Source of the DNA: Lactovum miscens
GTDB taxonomy: Bacteria; Bacillota; Bacilli; Lactobacillales; Streptococcaceae
Assembly: GCF_014202895.1 (NCBI RefSeq)
Contig: NZ_JACHHV010000002.1
Span: 1 to 64,000, forward strand
Length of the DNA stretch: 64,000 nucleotides
Reading direction: 5' to 3'
A model generated the notes under the pieces. It made no database searches and was not told where the DNA came from. It saw only the letters and a program-made list of their open reading frames with translations. The position numbers and the translations under genes were made by a program. Of this stretch, positions 17,593 through 25,814 are shown in pieces; position 1 is the first letter of the stretch, and each line of letters begins with the position of its first letter.

Positions 17593-18621
17593 TTATTTTT
17601 TCTCGTTAATTATTTTATAAATAGTTGTTGACTGATAGTTTTGCCCTGCTTTTAGGCTAATATCACCCAGTTCTGGAATTTGTTGTGATCCTGGTGGCAC
17701 TTGTGTCTCGAAGGTAATTGCACCATGATGTACCTCTGATTTTCCACGGAAAACTACACCTTTATCCCCAAAATTAGCCGTAAATATTACAATACTTGGG
17801 CGATCTGTAAACACAGCAATCGATATATCATCTAAAGTTAATCGAGCTTGCTCTACACTTATATCACCTGGTTCATCCAGCAAAAAAGGATGATCAATTC
17901 CCGCTACTAAGCGGACCTGCTCATTTGTACTCTCAAATACTTGATATAATTTTTTCCCATTTCGAAAATCAAGAATAGTCCCTCTTACTGATTTTATGTT
18001 TCCTTTGACAATTTCAGACTTGTCTTTTAAAGGTACAAACCATGAACTTGCCAAAAATAATTCATGATCATCAATTGCTTGACTAGCATCACCTGTCAAA
18101 TTAAAGTAAACGTGCCCTGTTGGATTGAACACAGTGTCCTTATTAGATGTTGCTTGATAATCAATTTTCCATTGCCCCTTTTCATCAAAGCTATGTGTCA
18201 CATGTACTTTTAATTCTCCAGGATAACCATTATCGCCATCTGGAGAAATTAAATAAAAATGAACTCCTGCAACCTCTCCATCATCAAAAATTTCAAAATT
18301 CCAAAGACGACTGTCAAAACTACCGAGCCCACCGTGAAGTGTCTGAGGAAATTCATTTTGATTAAGCTGAATATCTTTACCAGAAATATTGATGAGTCCA
18401 TCTTTGATGCGCCCCGCCGTTCGGCCAATAGTCGCACCCGGATAAGAATCCTTTTCAAGATATTCATCGGCTGAATCAAAACCTAAAACTATATTTCTTC
18501 CATTAACAATTAAGTCTACAATTCTAGCACCAAGATTTGTAAAAGAAATCTTTACTTGATTATTATTTTCTATAGTAATAAGTTTTGCGCTTCTTCCAAA
18601 ATTTCTAGTTGTTACTTTCAT
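17593..18621 (-). CDS. galM: aldose 1-epimerase (galactose mutarotase)
   Basis: 342-aa mutarotase that interconverts beta- and alpha-galactose so galactokinase gets its alpha substrate. Catalytic residues are visible: His in TGHVYFNLTG, His in TLHGGLGSFD and the general-base Glu in ITFETQVPPG near the C-terminus. The ATG is preceded by AAGGAGG. It is the first gene of the gal operon, and the operator-like inverted repeat lies about 70 nt upstream. Confidence 0.95.
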   Translation of the reverse strand: MKVTTRNFGRSAKLITIENNNQVKISFTNLGARIVDLIVNGRNIVLGFDSADEYLEKDSYPGATIGRTAGRIKDGLINISGKDIQLNQNEFPQTLHGGLGSFDSRLWNFEIFDDGEVAGVHFYLISPDGDNGYPGELKVHVTHSFDEKGQWKIDYQATSNKDTVFNPTGHVYFNLTGDASQAIDDHELFLASSWFVPLKDKSEIVKGNIKSVRGTILDFRNGKKLYQVFESTNEQVRLVAGIDHPFLLDEPGDISVEQARLTLDDISIAVFTDRPSIVIFTANFGDKGVVFRGKSEVHHGAITFETQVPPGSQQIPELGDISLKAGQNYQSTTIYKIINEKK

Positions 18622-18690
18622 TTTTGGTTATTCCTCCTTTATAATTTCTATTGTCTCGTATTTGCTTTTCAAATAACCTTTATACTTGAT

Positions 18691-18720
18691 GGTAACATTT
18701 CATTTTTTGAAAATGTTTCC
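18691..18720. promoter_or_regulatory. operator-like inverted repeat upstream of galM
   Basis: GGTAACATTT (18691-18700) and AAATGTTTCC (18711-18720) form a 10-bp inverted repeat with one mismatch. The plus-strand stretch TGAAAATGTTTCCT (18708-18721) also matches the cre consensus at 13 of 14 positions (C7 to T). It could serve a GalR-type regulator, CcpA, or both. Confidence 0.55.
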
Positions 18721-18772
18721 TAAAGATAAAACCTAATTGAAAAAAAAAACAATTTAACTATAGACCAAGAAA

Positions 18773-18793
18773 AGCTACTTTTAAAAAGTAGCT
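18773..18793 (-). terminator. terminator after the GH2 remnant
   Basis: Perfect 8-bp stem AGCTACTT/AAGTAGCT with a 5-nt loop. On the minus strand it is followed by TTTTCTTGG. It lies downstream of the decayed GH2 gene. Confidence 0.65.
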
Positions 18794-18873
18794 CTACCAG
18801 TTCTTTCATTAAATTTTGTAAAGATGATATATACAATAAATAATGTGTATCTGTTCTCACCTTGCTATATCTA

Positions 18874-19259
18874 TCACTCAACATTCAAAACATGAAAGCT
18901 ATCATTAATTTCTCTAATTTTAGACAAATCACACTTTGGTTGACGGCCATAAGTCAATAATCCATTAATTTCCTGCTCCACATCGGTAATTTGAGTGTAA
19001 CAGAATCCCCAAAAATCTTTTGAGGCACATACAGCTTCCATAATTCTCTGGCAATCTTCTACAAATTCTTCTTCATTAGAGACCAATGTATATCTCCACC
19101 CAGGATCACCTGAGACATCAAATCTGATCTCCCCAAAATTCTGTTAATAAAATAGGCTGGTTTTTGTAGGTAAAACCTTTCACAATATTGGCCAAGGGCT
19201 TCCTGGGCAATTGAGTAAATTTTCCAGAACGTTTATGTTTCTTTGAAATATTTATATTT
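18874..19259 (-). pseudogene. 3' remnant of a GH2 beta-galactosidase/beta-glucuronidase-like gene
   Basis: The minus strand encodes the C-terminal end of a glycoside hydrolase family 2 catalytic barrel, including GFTYKNQPILLTEF with the nucleophile Glu and, after a one-base insertion, FGEIRF, DPGWRYTLVSNEEEF, FWGFCYTQITDVEQE and NGLLTYGRQPK to a stop at 18874. The frame changes at the run of four T in the TEF/GEIRF junction. No start or N-terminal domains remain; about 120 residues of a protein normally longer than 600 are left. Its place beside the gal operon suggests a lost beta-galactoside-cleaving enzyme. Confidence 0.85.
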
Positions 19260-19294
19260 TTGAATTTTACTCTTTTGACCAAGAATAATAAAAA

Positions 19295-19316
19295 GGCAAC
19301 TTAATGTAAAGTTGCC
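19295..19316 (-). terminator. terminator of the RpiR regulator gene
   Basis: GGCAACTT/AAGTTGCC, a perfect 8-bp stem, followed on the minus strand by TTTTTATTATT. The stem includes the last codons and stop of the gene. Confidence 0.9.
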
Positions 19317-20086
19317 TCAATCTGATGAACTGGAATTTTTCTATCCAGCTCATTTTTATATATTGAGTAAGAGTCAAACAAAACCCGAACCAGAATATGT
19401 AAAGGAATCCGACTATGCACTGCCAATTCAAAGAAGGTAACTTCAAGTCTACTTTTGTATCCAACCAGAGATATATCAGTAAGTGAGTTAGCCGTACTAT
19501 CCTCTACCGCAGTTAATGTTAAAACCTTAGCTCCATGGCTTTTGGCAATCTCAATTGTTTTATTAATTTCAGGGGTTTCTCCAAAAAGCGTGATTGCAAT
19601 AATCAAATCTGAAGAATTTAGAAACTGAGCATAATATTCCATTGAACTCGCTTCATTTTGGAAAGAGACATGTTTATGATAAAGTTGCAGCTTCTGCAGC
19701 ATTTCTCTGGCAGGGTTTCCGGAAAGGCCGCAGGCAATGATAATTATTTCATTGGCCTTATCAATAGCCTTGACTGCGGCTTCTATGGAATTTGCTGAGA
19801 TACCATTAATAGTTTTCAGTAACTCTTCTTCATTCTTTTGAATAGCATTTAAAACTTCCTGAGAAAATTTATTCGCTTTGAGATCTGTCGTTGTTTTTTC
19901 CTTTACAGAATAACGAAAGTCTGAGTATCCCGCGTAGCCTTTTTTCCTAACGGTCCTATTCACGGTCGAGATAGAAACATAAGCCATCTCTGCCATCTCA
20001 GAAATTGAGATTCTTGGAATTTCTTGGTAATGATTCTGGATGACTTGCCAAGTATGACGCTCCGAGTTTGAAAGTTCTTGCGACAT
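19301..20086 (-). CDS. RpiR/MurR-family transcriptional regulator (HTH + SIS)
   Basis: 261-aa regulator. An N-terminal RpiR-type HTH (about residues 1-77; ISISEMAEMAYVSISTVNRTVRKKGYAGY in parts) is followed by a SIS sugar-phosphate-binding domain (IIIACGLSGNPAREM; TLFGETPEINKTIEIA). Such regulators sense phosphosugars. It has a very strong ribosome site (AAAGGAGGG). A perfect cre lies just upstream, so CcpA probably controls it. It lies beside the gal operon and the decayed GH2 gene and may once have regulated that gene. Target and ligand are unknown. Confidence 0.85.
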   Translation of the reverse strand: MSQELSNSERHTWQVIQNHYQEIPRISISEMAEMAYVSISTVNRTVRKKGYAGYSDFRYSVKEKTTTDLKANKFSQEVLNAIQKNEEELLKTINGISANSIEAAVKAIDKANEIIIIACGLSGNPAREMLQKLQLYHKHVSFQNEASSMEYYAQFLNSSDLIIAITLFGETPEINKTIEIAKSHGAKVLTLTAVEDSTANSLTDISLVGYKSRLEVTFFELAVHSRIPLHILVRVLFDSYSIYKNELDRKIPVHQIEATLH

Positions 20087-20100
20087 TTTCCCTCCTTTCT

Positions 20101-20123
20101 TGTAAACGCTATCTATAATTATA
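20101..20123 (-). promoter_or_regulatory. RpiR gene promoter with perfect cre
   Basis: Minus-strand extended -10 TGTTATAAT (TATAAT at 20118-20123). The plus-strand TGTAAACGCTATCT at 20101-20114 fits the cre consensus at all 14 positions and covers the expected transcription start. Confidence 0.8.
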
Positions 20124-20194
20124 ACAAAAAGAAATCACTTAAGAAGGGTCTTTTATGAAGGTTTCAATATTGTGTGTGTTTATCCCCATGTTTA

Positions 20195-21661
20195 TTATAT
20201 TTTCTCTTCATTAGGAGAAAGTAGATTTATTATAAAAGCAAAAATGCACAAAATTGTTGCCAAAAGAAAAACTTGATGAATGGCTCCTAAAATAATTTGA
20301 TTTAAACTAGGACGGATAGCTTCTGAAATCTCTGAAGAGCTTGTAGAACTTATAAATTTATTCACGCTTTCAAAGCTAACCCTAGGAAAATGATGAAGTT
20401 CCGCATTAATTCCGAGAGTAAAAACAAGTCCAAAGATCCCTGTCATCATTGCTTGCCCTAAAGTTCGAGCAAGAACGACCATAGAACTTGCTTGCCCCAC
20501 CATCTCTTCAGTAACTGATTTTTGAATCAACAAGGTAACGACGGTCAAAATAATACCCATAACCACGCCGATAATGCCTGAAATCACATAAAACGCATAA
20601 ATAGGGAAATGATTATTTGCTATAACTAGCGGGAATACAAATAAGAACATCAGCACAATGAGTCCTGCATAAAGTTGTTTTGCCTTAAATTTATCCATTA
20701 AAAATCCGACAAAGAAACCAACGACCATCCACATAATCGAACTTGGTGTCAGAGCAAGCCCAGCAATGGTTGCAGGAACACGATAGATTGACTGGAGCCA
20801 AATTGGAAAATAAATATTAAAAGAGATGAGAATTCCCGAGAGAAGCATGGTTAGTAAGATCTGAACCATAAAAAATCGAGATCCAAACAACTTAAAATCA
20901 ATAATTGGATCTTTTGACTTTTTTTCAATTCTGAAAAATAGGGCTGATGAAATAATAAAAATTAAAAGATAAACGACTTCAATTACCCAAGAAATCTCGT
21001 TCGCACTTAGCTCTTGAAAAATAAGTAAAAGAGAAATCAAGGATAATGAGAGTGTGATAATTCCACTATAGTCTAACTTTTTGAATCCCTCTCCCTGATA
21101 CACATCCTTGTAACCAAAGGCGGTTAATAAAATTGTCAATATCCCAAGGGGGACATTTATGAAGAAAACCCAATGCCAACCTAAAGTGTCAACAATCCAA
21201 CCTCCTAATAAAGGACCAAGTAGTGCTGAAATTGCCCAGGCAGTATTAGTCATCGCCAAAATCTTTGCACGTTGCTCATGATCCCAAAGATCCGCAATTA
21301 TTGTGAATGTCAAGGGCATTACAGACCCTGCACCAATTCCTTGAATCACTCGAAAAGTAATCAAAAGAACCATATTTGGCGCGAACCCACAAAGAAAAGA
21401 ACCAATCAGAAAAAGTAAGAGTCCAAACATAAATAGAGATTTACGACCAATATTATCTGATAACTTCCCATAAAAAGGCGTTGTAATTGCTGTTGCCAAT
21501 AAATATATTGCAAAAACCCAAGATTGGAGCTCTAAACCATGCAACTCTGAAATAATAGTTGGCATTGCTGTTGAAACAATTGTTACCTCAACTGAAGTCA
21601 TAAAAGTTGCAATGAAAATCGCGACTAAAATATACAATTTACCTTTTCTTAAATTACCCAT
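20195..21661 (-). CDS. MFS drug exporter, DHA2 family (14 TM)
   Basis: 488-aa proton-coupled exporter of the EmrB/LmrB/QacA (DHA2) type with about 14 TM segments. Motif A is GKLSDNIGRK after TM2, the TM4 Arg region is FRVIQGIGAG and motif C is GPLLGGWIV in TM5. The N-terminal motif D1-like stretch TSVEVTIVSTAMPTI also fits. There is no obvious Shine-Dalgarno before the only plausible ATG. It is a single gene with no adjacent TetR/MarR regulator, and the substrate cannot be predicted. Confidence 0.88.
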   Translation of the reverse strand: MGNLRKGKLYILVAIFIATFMTSVEVTIVSTAMPTIISELHGLELQSWVFAIYLLATAITTPFYGKLSDNIGRKSLFMFGLLLFLIGSFLCGFAPNMVLLITFRVIQGIGAGSVMPLTFTIIADLWDHEQRAKILAMTNTAWAISALLGPLLGGWIVDTLGWHWVFFINVPLGILTILLTAFGYKDVYQGEGFKKLDYSGIITLSLSLISLLLIFQELSANEISWVIEVVYLLIFIISSALFFRIEKKSKDPIIDFKLFGSRFFMVQILLTMLLSGILISFNIYFPIWLQSIYRVPATIAGLALTPSSIMWMVVGFFVGFLMDKFKAKQLYAGLIVLMFLFVFPLVIANNHFPIYAFYVISGIIGVVMGIILTVVTLLIQKSVTEEMVGQASSMVVLARTLGQAMMTGIFGLVFTLGINAELHHFPRVSFESVNKFISSTSSSEISEAIRPSLNQIILGAIHQVFLLATILCIFAFIINLLSPNEEKI

Positions 21662-21799
21662 ATTCTTATTCTACCATAGAAAATTTAGCTTCCAAGATAT
21701 TTAGTACAGCCTGTCTATTTTAAAATAATTATGGATGATTTTTTATACAAAGACGTGAAAACAGACTAAAGATAATTGTACAAAAAATTCTCATTAAGT

Positions 21800-22400
21800 A
21801 TGCAATAGTTCTTTATCAATAATTAGAATCGTCAATCCCTTCAACATTTGTGATCAAGCTTACGCTGAGATTCCTGGAGAATCGAATCTATTAAGGATTT
21901 GATATGCACGCATCCTAAACTCATTATTCTCCGTACTTTATCTAAAGCTTTCGATCTTGCTGGTTTACGTATTGGGTTTGCCTTAACCAACAAAGACTTG
22001 ATAAAATATTGCAGGCTGCACAAGGTCCTTTCATAGTAAGTGCAGTCAATCCTAAAATTGCTACTCTAGTTATAGAAAATCATGTGAAAGAGGTTCAATA
22101 ACAAATTCAACTAATAAAAACAGATCACGATGATTTTTATAGGTTTTTGAAAAATTTTCAAGAGCTAATAATTTTTGAAAGTCAGGCAAATTTTATTTAT
22201 TTCAATCACCCAAACGCATCAAACATTCGTGCGAAGCTATTAGCTTACAATATTGATGTTTCTGGTCTTGAGGCCAATAGTGTGCTCAACTAACTATTGG
22301 CAAGCCGTGACAAATGTAACTTATAAAGAATTAGGCTTGAATGTGAAGGATAAGCTGTGTTTCCCGCTTACATTGAAGTATGACACTTCCAAATGTTCGG
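21800..22400 (+). pseudogene. hisC: decayed histidinol-phosphate aminotransferase (hisC)
   Basis: The plus strand has collinear HisC-like segments in different frames: [12 protein letters not shown] (cf. DEAYxEF), then after a frameshift [18 protein letters not shown] with the PLP Lys, [29 protein letters not shown], a stop, FLKNFQELIIFESQANFIYF, and a C-terminal LTIGKP-like stretch. Several stops and at least two shifts break it, and the N-terminal half is missing. No other his genes are in the window, so this is a relic of a lost or relocated histidine pathway gene. Confidence 0.8.
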
Positions 22401-22742
22401 AAAGTTTTAACCTAATCTCTGATTGAATACAAATTGTTAAATTGAGAATTATCGAACGTAATTTCATAATCTTCAATTCCTAATTGAAAATCCTGAACTG
22501 CCTCCCTTTTTAGTTCAAATGAATATTTTTATGCTATAAACGACCTTCTTTTTAGAAAATTATATATTCTTTGGTGATTGTCGATTGTACTTTAGCTTTT
22601 CCAATTTTGATCAATACTCTCACATCATTAGAACGTGCTAAAATTGTATCAATAGCTGATAATTTCTTAGCAATAAGTTTGTTTCTTTTATTGTACCAAG
22701 ACAGTATGAGTAGATAATTAAAAAGTGTGAAGGACAAATTTT
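22401..22742. other. AT-rich intergenic stretch with no recognised gene
   Basis: No supported gene. A minus-strand open frame of 61 codons (22552-22737) looks partly protein-like (KKLSAIDTILARSND) but has no ribosome site or known family. The ribosome site AAGGA for the diguanylate cyclase lies at the right end. Confidence 0.4.
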
Positions 22743-23813
22743 ATGATTGTGGAAATATTAGCAAATATGGCTATTTTGCTTATTGGAAATTATTTGTATT
22801 TAATCAAACACTCCTCAAGAGTTATATCAACATTAATGAGCTTTTGGAAAAACATGTTGCAAGACTCACTGTTACTGAGTATTCAAGGTGTTTTATTAAT
22901 AAATTATGCAGTTGTATTTTCAGGTGGAAGATATGATTTTAGATTCTTGTTACTGGTTATGATAGTTGAATATTATGATTTTCGAGTTGGTTTAATAGGA
23001 ACCCTTTTATTTAGTATAATTAGGTTTGCTTGGGGAGGAACTGCTCATGCTTGGTTTATATTATTTTATTGCCTGGTTACTCTATTTCTTCTTTACTTTG
23101 TGAAAAAAAATATTAAAAATAGGCTTACAAAATTAATTGAAATATTACTTTTAGATTTTATTTCATTTGCGCTTTTTGTGGCTTTAAGTGTCCTGGCATT
23201 TGGAATGCCGAAACCACTTCTTTCAATTTACATGTCCCTTTTTTTTGCCAATCTAATTATGATTCTTGTTTTATTTAAATTTGTTCAAGATGTACGGCAA
23301 GCACAAGAAGTGGCCAATATAGATTTTTTAACACACTTATATAATCGAAGAACACTTTACTCAAATGCCAATCAATTATTTACTGAGAAGGTTAATTATT
23401 GGTTTACTATGATGGACATAGATTTTTTTAAAACTTACAATGATAGGTTTGGGCATGAAATAGGAGATCAGATTCTAGAAGAAGTGGCAAGGACGCTAAC
23501 ATCATATGAATCGAGCAAAATTTATTTTTATCGCTTGGGTGGTGATGAGTTTGCTGGAATTATTGTAAGTGATGAATTTAATTATGCTTACAATAAATTG
23601 GAAGAAGTCCGTGTAGCTGTTTCTAAAGTACCAGTAGACGGAAAACTCAATTCTGAATGTATAGAACATGTGACTGCTTCTTTGGGAATGGTATTTGTTG
23701 ATAAATCTTTAAACTTCAAAGAGGCACTTATGCTAGCTGACAAAGCACTGTATGAAGCAAAAGAATTAGGAAGAAATCACATTTTCGTTAAGGAATCCAA
23801 AACAAAAATTTAA
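22743..23813 (+). CDS. membrane diguanylate cyclase (5TM-LYT-like + GGDEF)
   Basis: 356-aa protein. The N-terminal half (about residues 1-185) has six hydrophobic segments, including SGGRYDFRFLLLV and RFAWGG, which resemble the 5TMR-LYT sensor domain. The C-terminal half is a GGDEF domain: ANIDFLTHLYNRR, metal-binding MDIDFFKTYND, the intact active site RLGGDEFAG (about residues 264-272) and LADKALYEAKELGRN. All catalytic features for making c-di-GMP are present. The RxxD inhibitory site expected just before GGDEF is absent (Ser and Ile at the key positions). AAGGA lies 8 nt before the ATG. No EAL, HD-GYP or PilZ partner is in the window, and all its neighbours are decayed genes. Confidence 0.88.
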   Translation: MIVEILANMAILLIGNYLYLIKHSSRVISTLMSFWKNMLQDSLLLSIQGVLLINYAVVFSGGRYDFRFLLLVMIVEYYDFRVGLIGTLLFSIIRFAWGGTAHAWFILFYCLVTLFLLYFVKKNIKNRLTKLIEILLLDFISFALFVALSVLAFGMPKPLLSIYMSLFFANLIMILVLFKFVQDVRQAQEVANIDFLTHLYNRRTLYSNANQLFTEKVNYWFTMMDIDFFKTYNDRFGHEIGDQILEEVARTLTSYESSKIYFYRLGGDEFAGIIVSDEFNYAYNKLEEVRVAVSKVPVDGKLNSECIEHVTASLGMVFVDKSLNFKEALMLADKALYEAKELGRNHIFVKESKTKI

Positions 23814-24489
23814 GAGGAATAAACATTTTCTAAAGCAATATAGAAAATGTTGCTTGGAATTATACAACGTAAAGTTTAAAGGCATTACGAACTTGTTATT
23901 GTTTCTCTACCGAAGGCAAAGGTGGAAGACACCACTTACTTAAACTTATGGAAAGAAAGACTCGTTTATAATTGATTTAATTAAGCTAAAATATTTCGAC
24001 CTAATCCGTCAACACAATTTTGGGGATATTTCAGGGAAGATATTCGATTCAAATTCATTTCTACGGATAAATGGCTTGAATTTGTACACTTTCACATCAT
24101 AGTGATTTGTCATATTTATTACTGTTGTGCCTGTATGAATTTGAAAGCGGGAACAATGCGAATTATAATCCTATGAGCTATTTCTTGTTACATATTCAAT
24201 AAGAACAACAATAAAATTTTTAGCAACCTTTACTGAAACATAGACAATTCCTGTTCCAAAATAATATTTAATTTGAAGAGTAGTTTAAAACCTTGCTAAC
24301 CATTATTACCATTCAAAATTATTTTATTAAATCAACTAACATTCTAAATGAATATTATTTTTTATCAAAATCAAGCCTATTTTTATTAAGTCTATTATGA
24401 TTTTTTTAATTTTTTACTGTTTTACTGTTTCTCGATTTTTCAATGTTTATTCATATAGCTGAATCAAATTTTTTATTCCAATAATTCTT
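23814..24489. other. AT-rich stretch without a recognisable gene
   Basis: About 675 nt very rich in A and T with no open frame of useful length, no clear terminator after the diguanylate cyclase and no recognised remnant. Confidence 0.5.
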
Positions 24490-24723
24490 TTATTTAAAAA
24501 TATTTTCAAGCCTTTCTTTATCTAGAATATTAATCATTTTTACATCTCGCTCAATTAGTTGAGCATCTTCTAATTACTTTAACTTACGACTGACAGTTTC
24601 AGGGACTTTACTAATGAAGGACGCAAAATCTTTAAATTTCCTTGAAAATTCAACATAGAGACTTCCAGATAATTTAGATAGATCGAGTAGATGATTAGAA
24701 ATGCGCATTTCAATATCTTCCAT
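24490..24723 (-). pseudogene. C-terminal remnant of a Crp/FNR-family regulator
   Basis: On the minus strand a 77-codon frame contains the Crp/FNR DNA-binding end: HLLDLSKLSGSLY, then the recognition-helix region VPETVSRKLK, a stop codon in place of the next residue, then LEDAQLIERDVKMINIL and DKERLENIF to the stop at 24490. The cyclic-nucleotide-type sensor domain is missing upstream. The internal stop and truncation make it a pseudogene. The match to Flp/ArcR-type C-termini in lactic acid bacteria is by eye. Confidence 0.75.
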
Positions 24724-24857
24724 CGAAAAAACCTTCGTTTGATGGAAGATTCATTTTGTTTTTTAACATTTATTTCTAACAGCAAATTGTAAAATTAAGT
24801 TAGCCACCTGAAACTTTTATACTTGAATTTGGAAAAACAAAGTAGAAAAGGATTCAG

Positions 24858-25697
24858 ATGCAAGATCATCCTAACACAAGAGATAAACATTTAACATTGA
24901 TTGAAAGATGGAAGGTGCAATAGAGAAGACCGAAGTGGGAACGGGATTGCACGATTTTTAGGGAAGGTAACACAAATGATTCATTATGACTTCAAGCAAA
25001 CATGGGTTCAATTGAAGATAAAGATAAATATTCTGCTGAGGTAGCTCAAGCTTGAAGGCACTGTGGATGTCTTTTAAAGCTCACAAAGGTTTTAAATGAT
25101 CTGATTTCAAAGGGGCATCTGAGAAAAATTATCACTTGAAATTCTCTTTCTCATAAGTTTTCTCATCCTGTCTGTTTACGTACGCTCTACCACTGCACTG
25201 GATTGGAGTAGGTCGTCTGGATGTAAAGAATGTAAACTATCATGATTTACTTTATTTCCACTACAAAAAGGTGAAAAATTTGGACATTACAGATTGATAC
25301 CGTCCTTATGACGAAAGCGAAGGGAATACTTACAAAAAGGACACGTTCAGAGTTGTTTCGTTTGATTTCAGGTAAGTTTGCTCACTCCCTCAACACGGCA
25401 CTTTTAACACTTCAAAGAAAAGTTAAGTTCAAATCCATCACTTCAGAAAATGGTCGTGAATTTGCACGCCTTCATGAAATGGTGAGGTGTCCAGTTTACT
25501 ATTGTCATGCTTGTACAAGCTTTGAGTGTGGAAGCAATGAAAACCATAATCAGATGATCCGACGGTTATTGCCTAAATAGACACGAACAACCAAAAAAGA
25601 ATTTGTGAGTTTTGTTGAAGGTTGAATTAATTCTTACTCAAGAAAAATGTTTAATTATAAAAATTCGAACCAGATATTAAAACTGGCTAACTTATAA
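24858..25697 (+). pseudogene. decayed IS30-family transposase
   Basis: Collinear IS30-transposase segments lie in shifting frames. Near the start are KHLTLIERWKVQ and a shifted GIARFLGKVTQ (N-terminal HTH region). The end holds the DDE core and tail: SITSENGREFARLHEM (second Asp/Asn region), CGSNENHNQMIRRLLPK and RKMFNYKNSN, with TGA in place of the Trp codon of the conserved WIN. Multiple stops and a missing central portion show it is inactive. A ribosome-like AAGGATT precedes the ATG at 24858. I could not define terminal inverted repeats. Confidence 0.8.
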
Positions 25698-25774
25698 TTG
25701 CAATTTGCAAAATTGACCATATTATTTTACTTACTTTTTAATACATCAAAAGTAGCTGTTTTTATAGAACTCTT

Positions 25775-25783
25775 TGATATAAT
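25775..25783 (+). promoter_or_regulatory. promoter (extended -10) of the XRE regulator gene
   Basis: TGATATAAT is a perfect extended -10 element (TATAAT at 25778-25783) without a convincing -35. Transcription would start about 25790, only a few nt before the hairpin that carries the ribosome site. Confidence 0.65.
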
Positions 25784-25794
25784 AAATTAAAAAC

Positions 25795-25814
25795 TATGGA
25801 GGAGAGAGTCCATA
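25795..25814 (+). promoter_or_regulatory. hairpin presenting the Shine-Dalgarno in its loop
   Basis: TATGGA (25795-25800) and TCCATA (25809-25814) pair perfectly around the 8-nt loop GGAGAGAG, which contains the ribosome site; the TTG start codon follows at once. It could be a translational switch or, at DNA level, an autoregulatory operator palindrome. Confidence 0.55.

Noticed and set aside
21841-22023. Minus-strand open frame of 60 codons
   Set aside because: It is antisense to the hisC relic; the plus strand gives recognisable aminotransferase motifs while this frame gives none.
23814-24489. CRISPR-like or phage attachment repeats in the AT-rich gap
   Set aside because: No regularly spaced repeats or integrase gene; low complexity only.
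24579-24785. Open frame of 68 codons on the minus strand
   Set aside because: Rich in Lys/Phe/Leu with no family match; the overlapping frame carries a clear Crp/FNR C-terminus, so the open frame is a by-product.
25308-25580. Possible intact 90-codon gene
   Set aside because: Its second half is the C-terminal core of an IS30 transposase and homologous segments lie before and after it in other frames, so it is part of a transposase relic.
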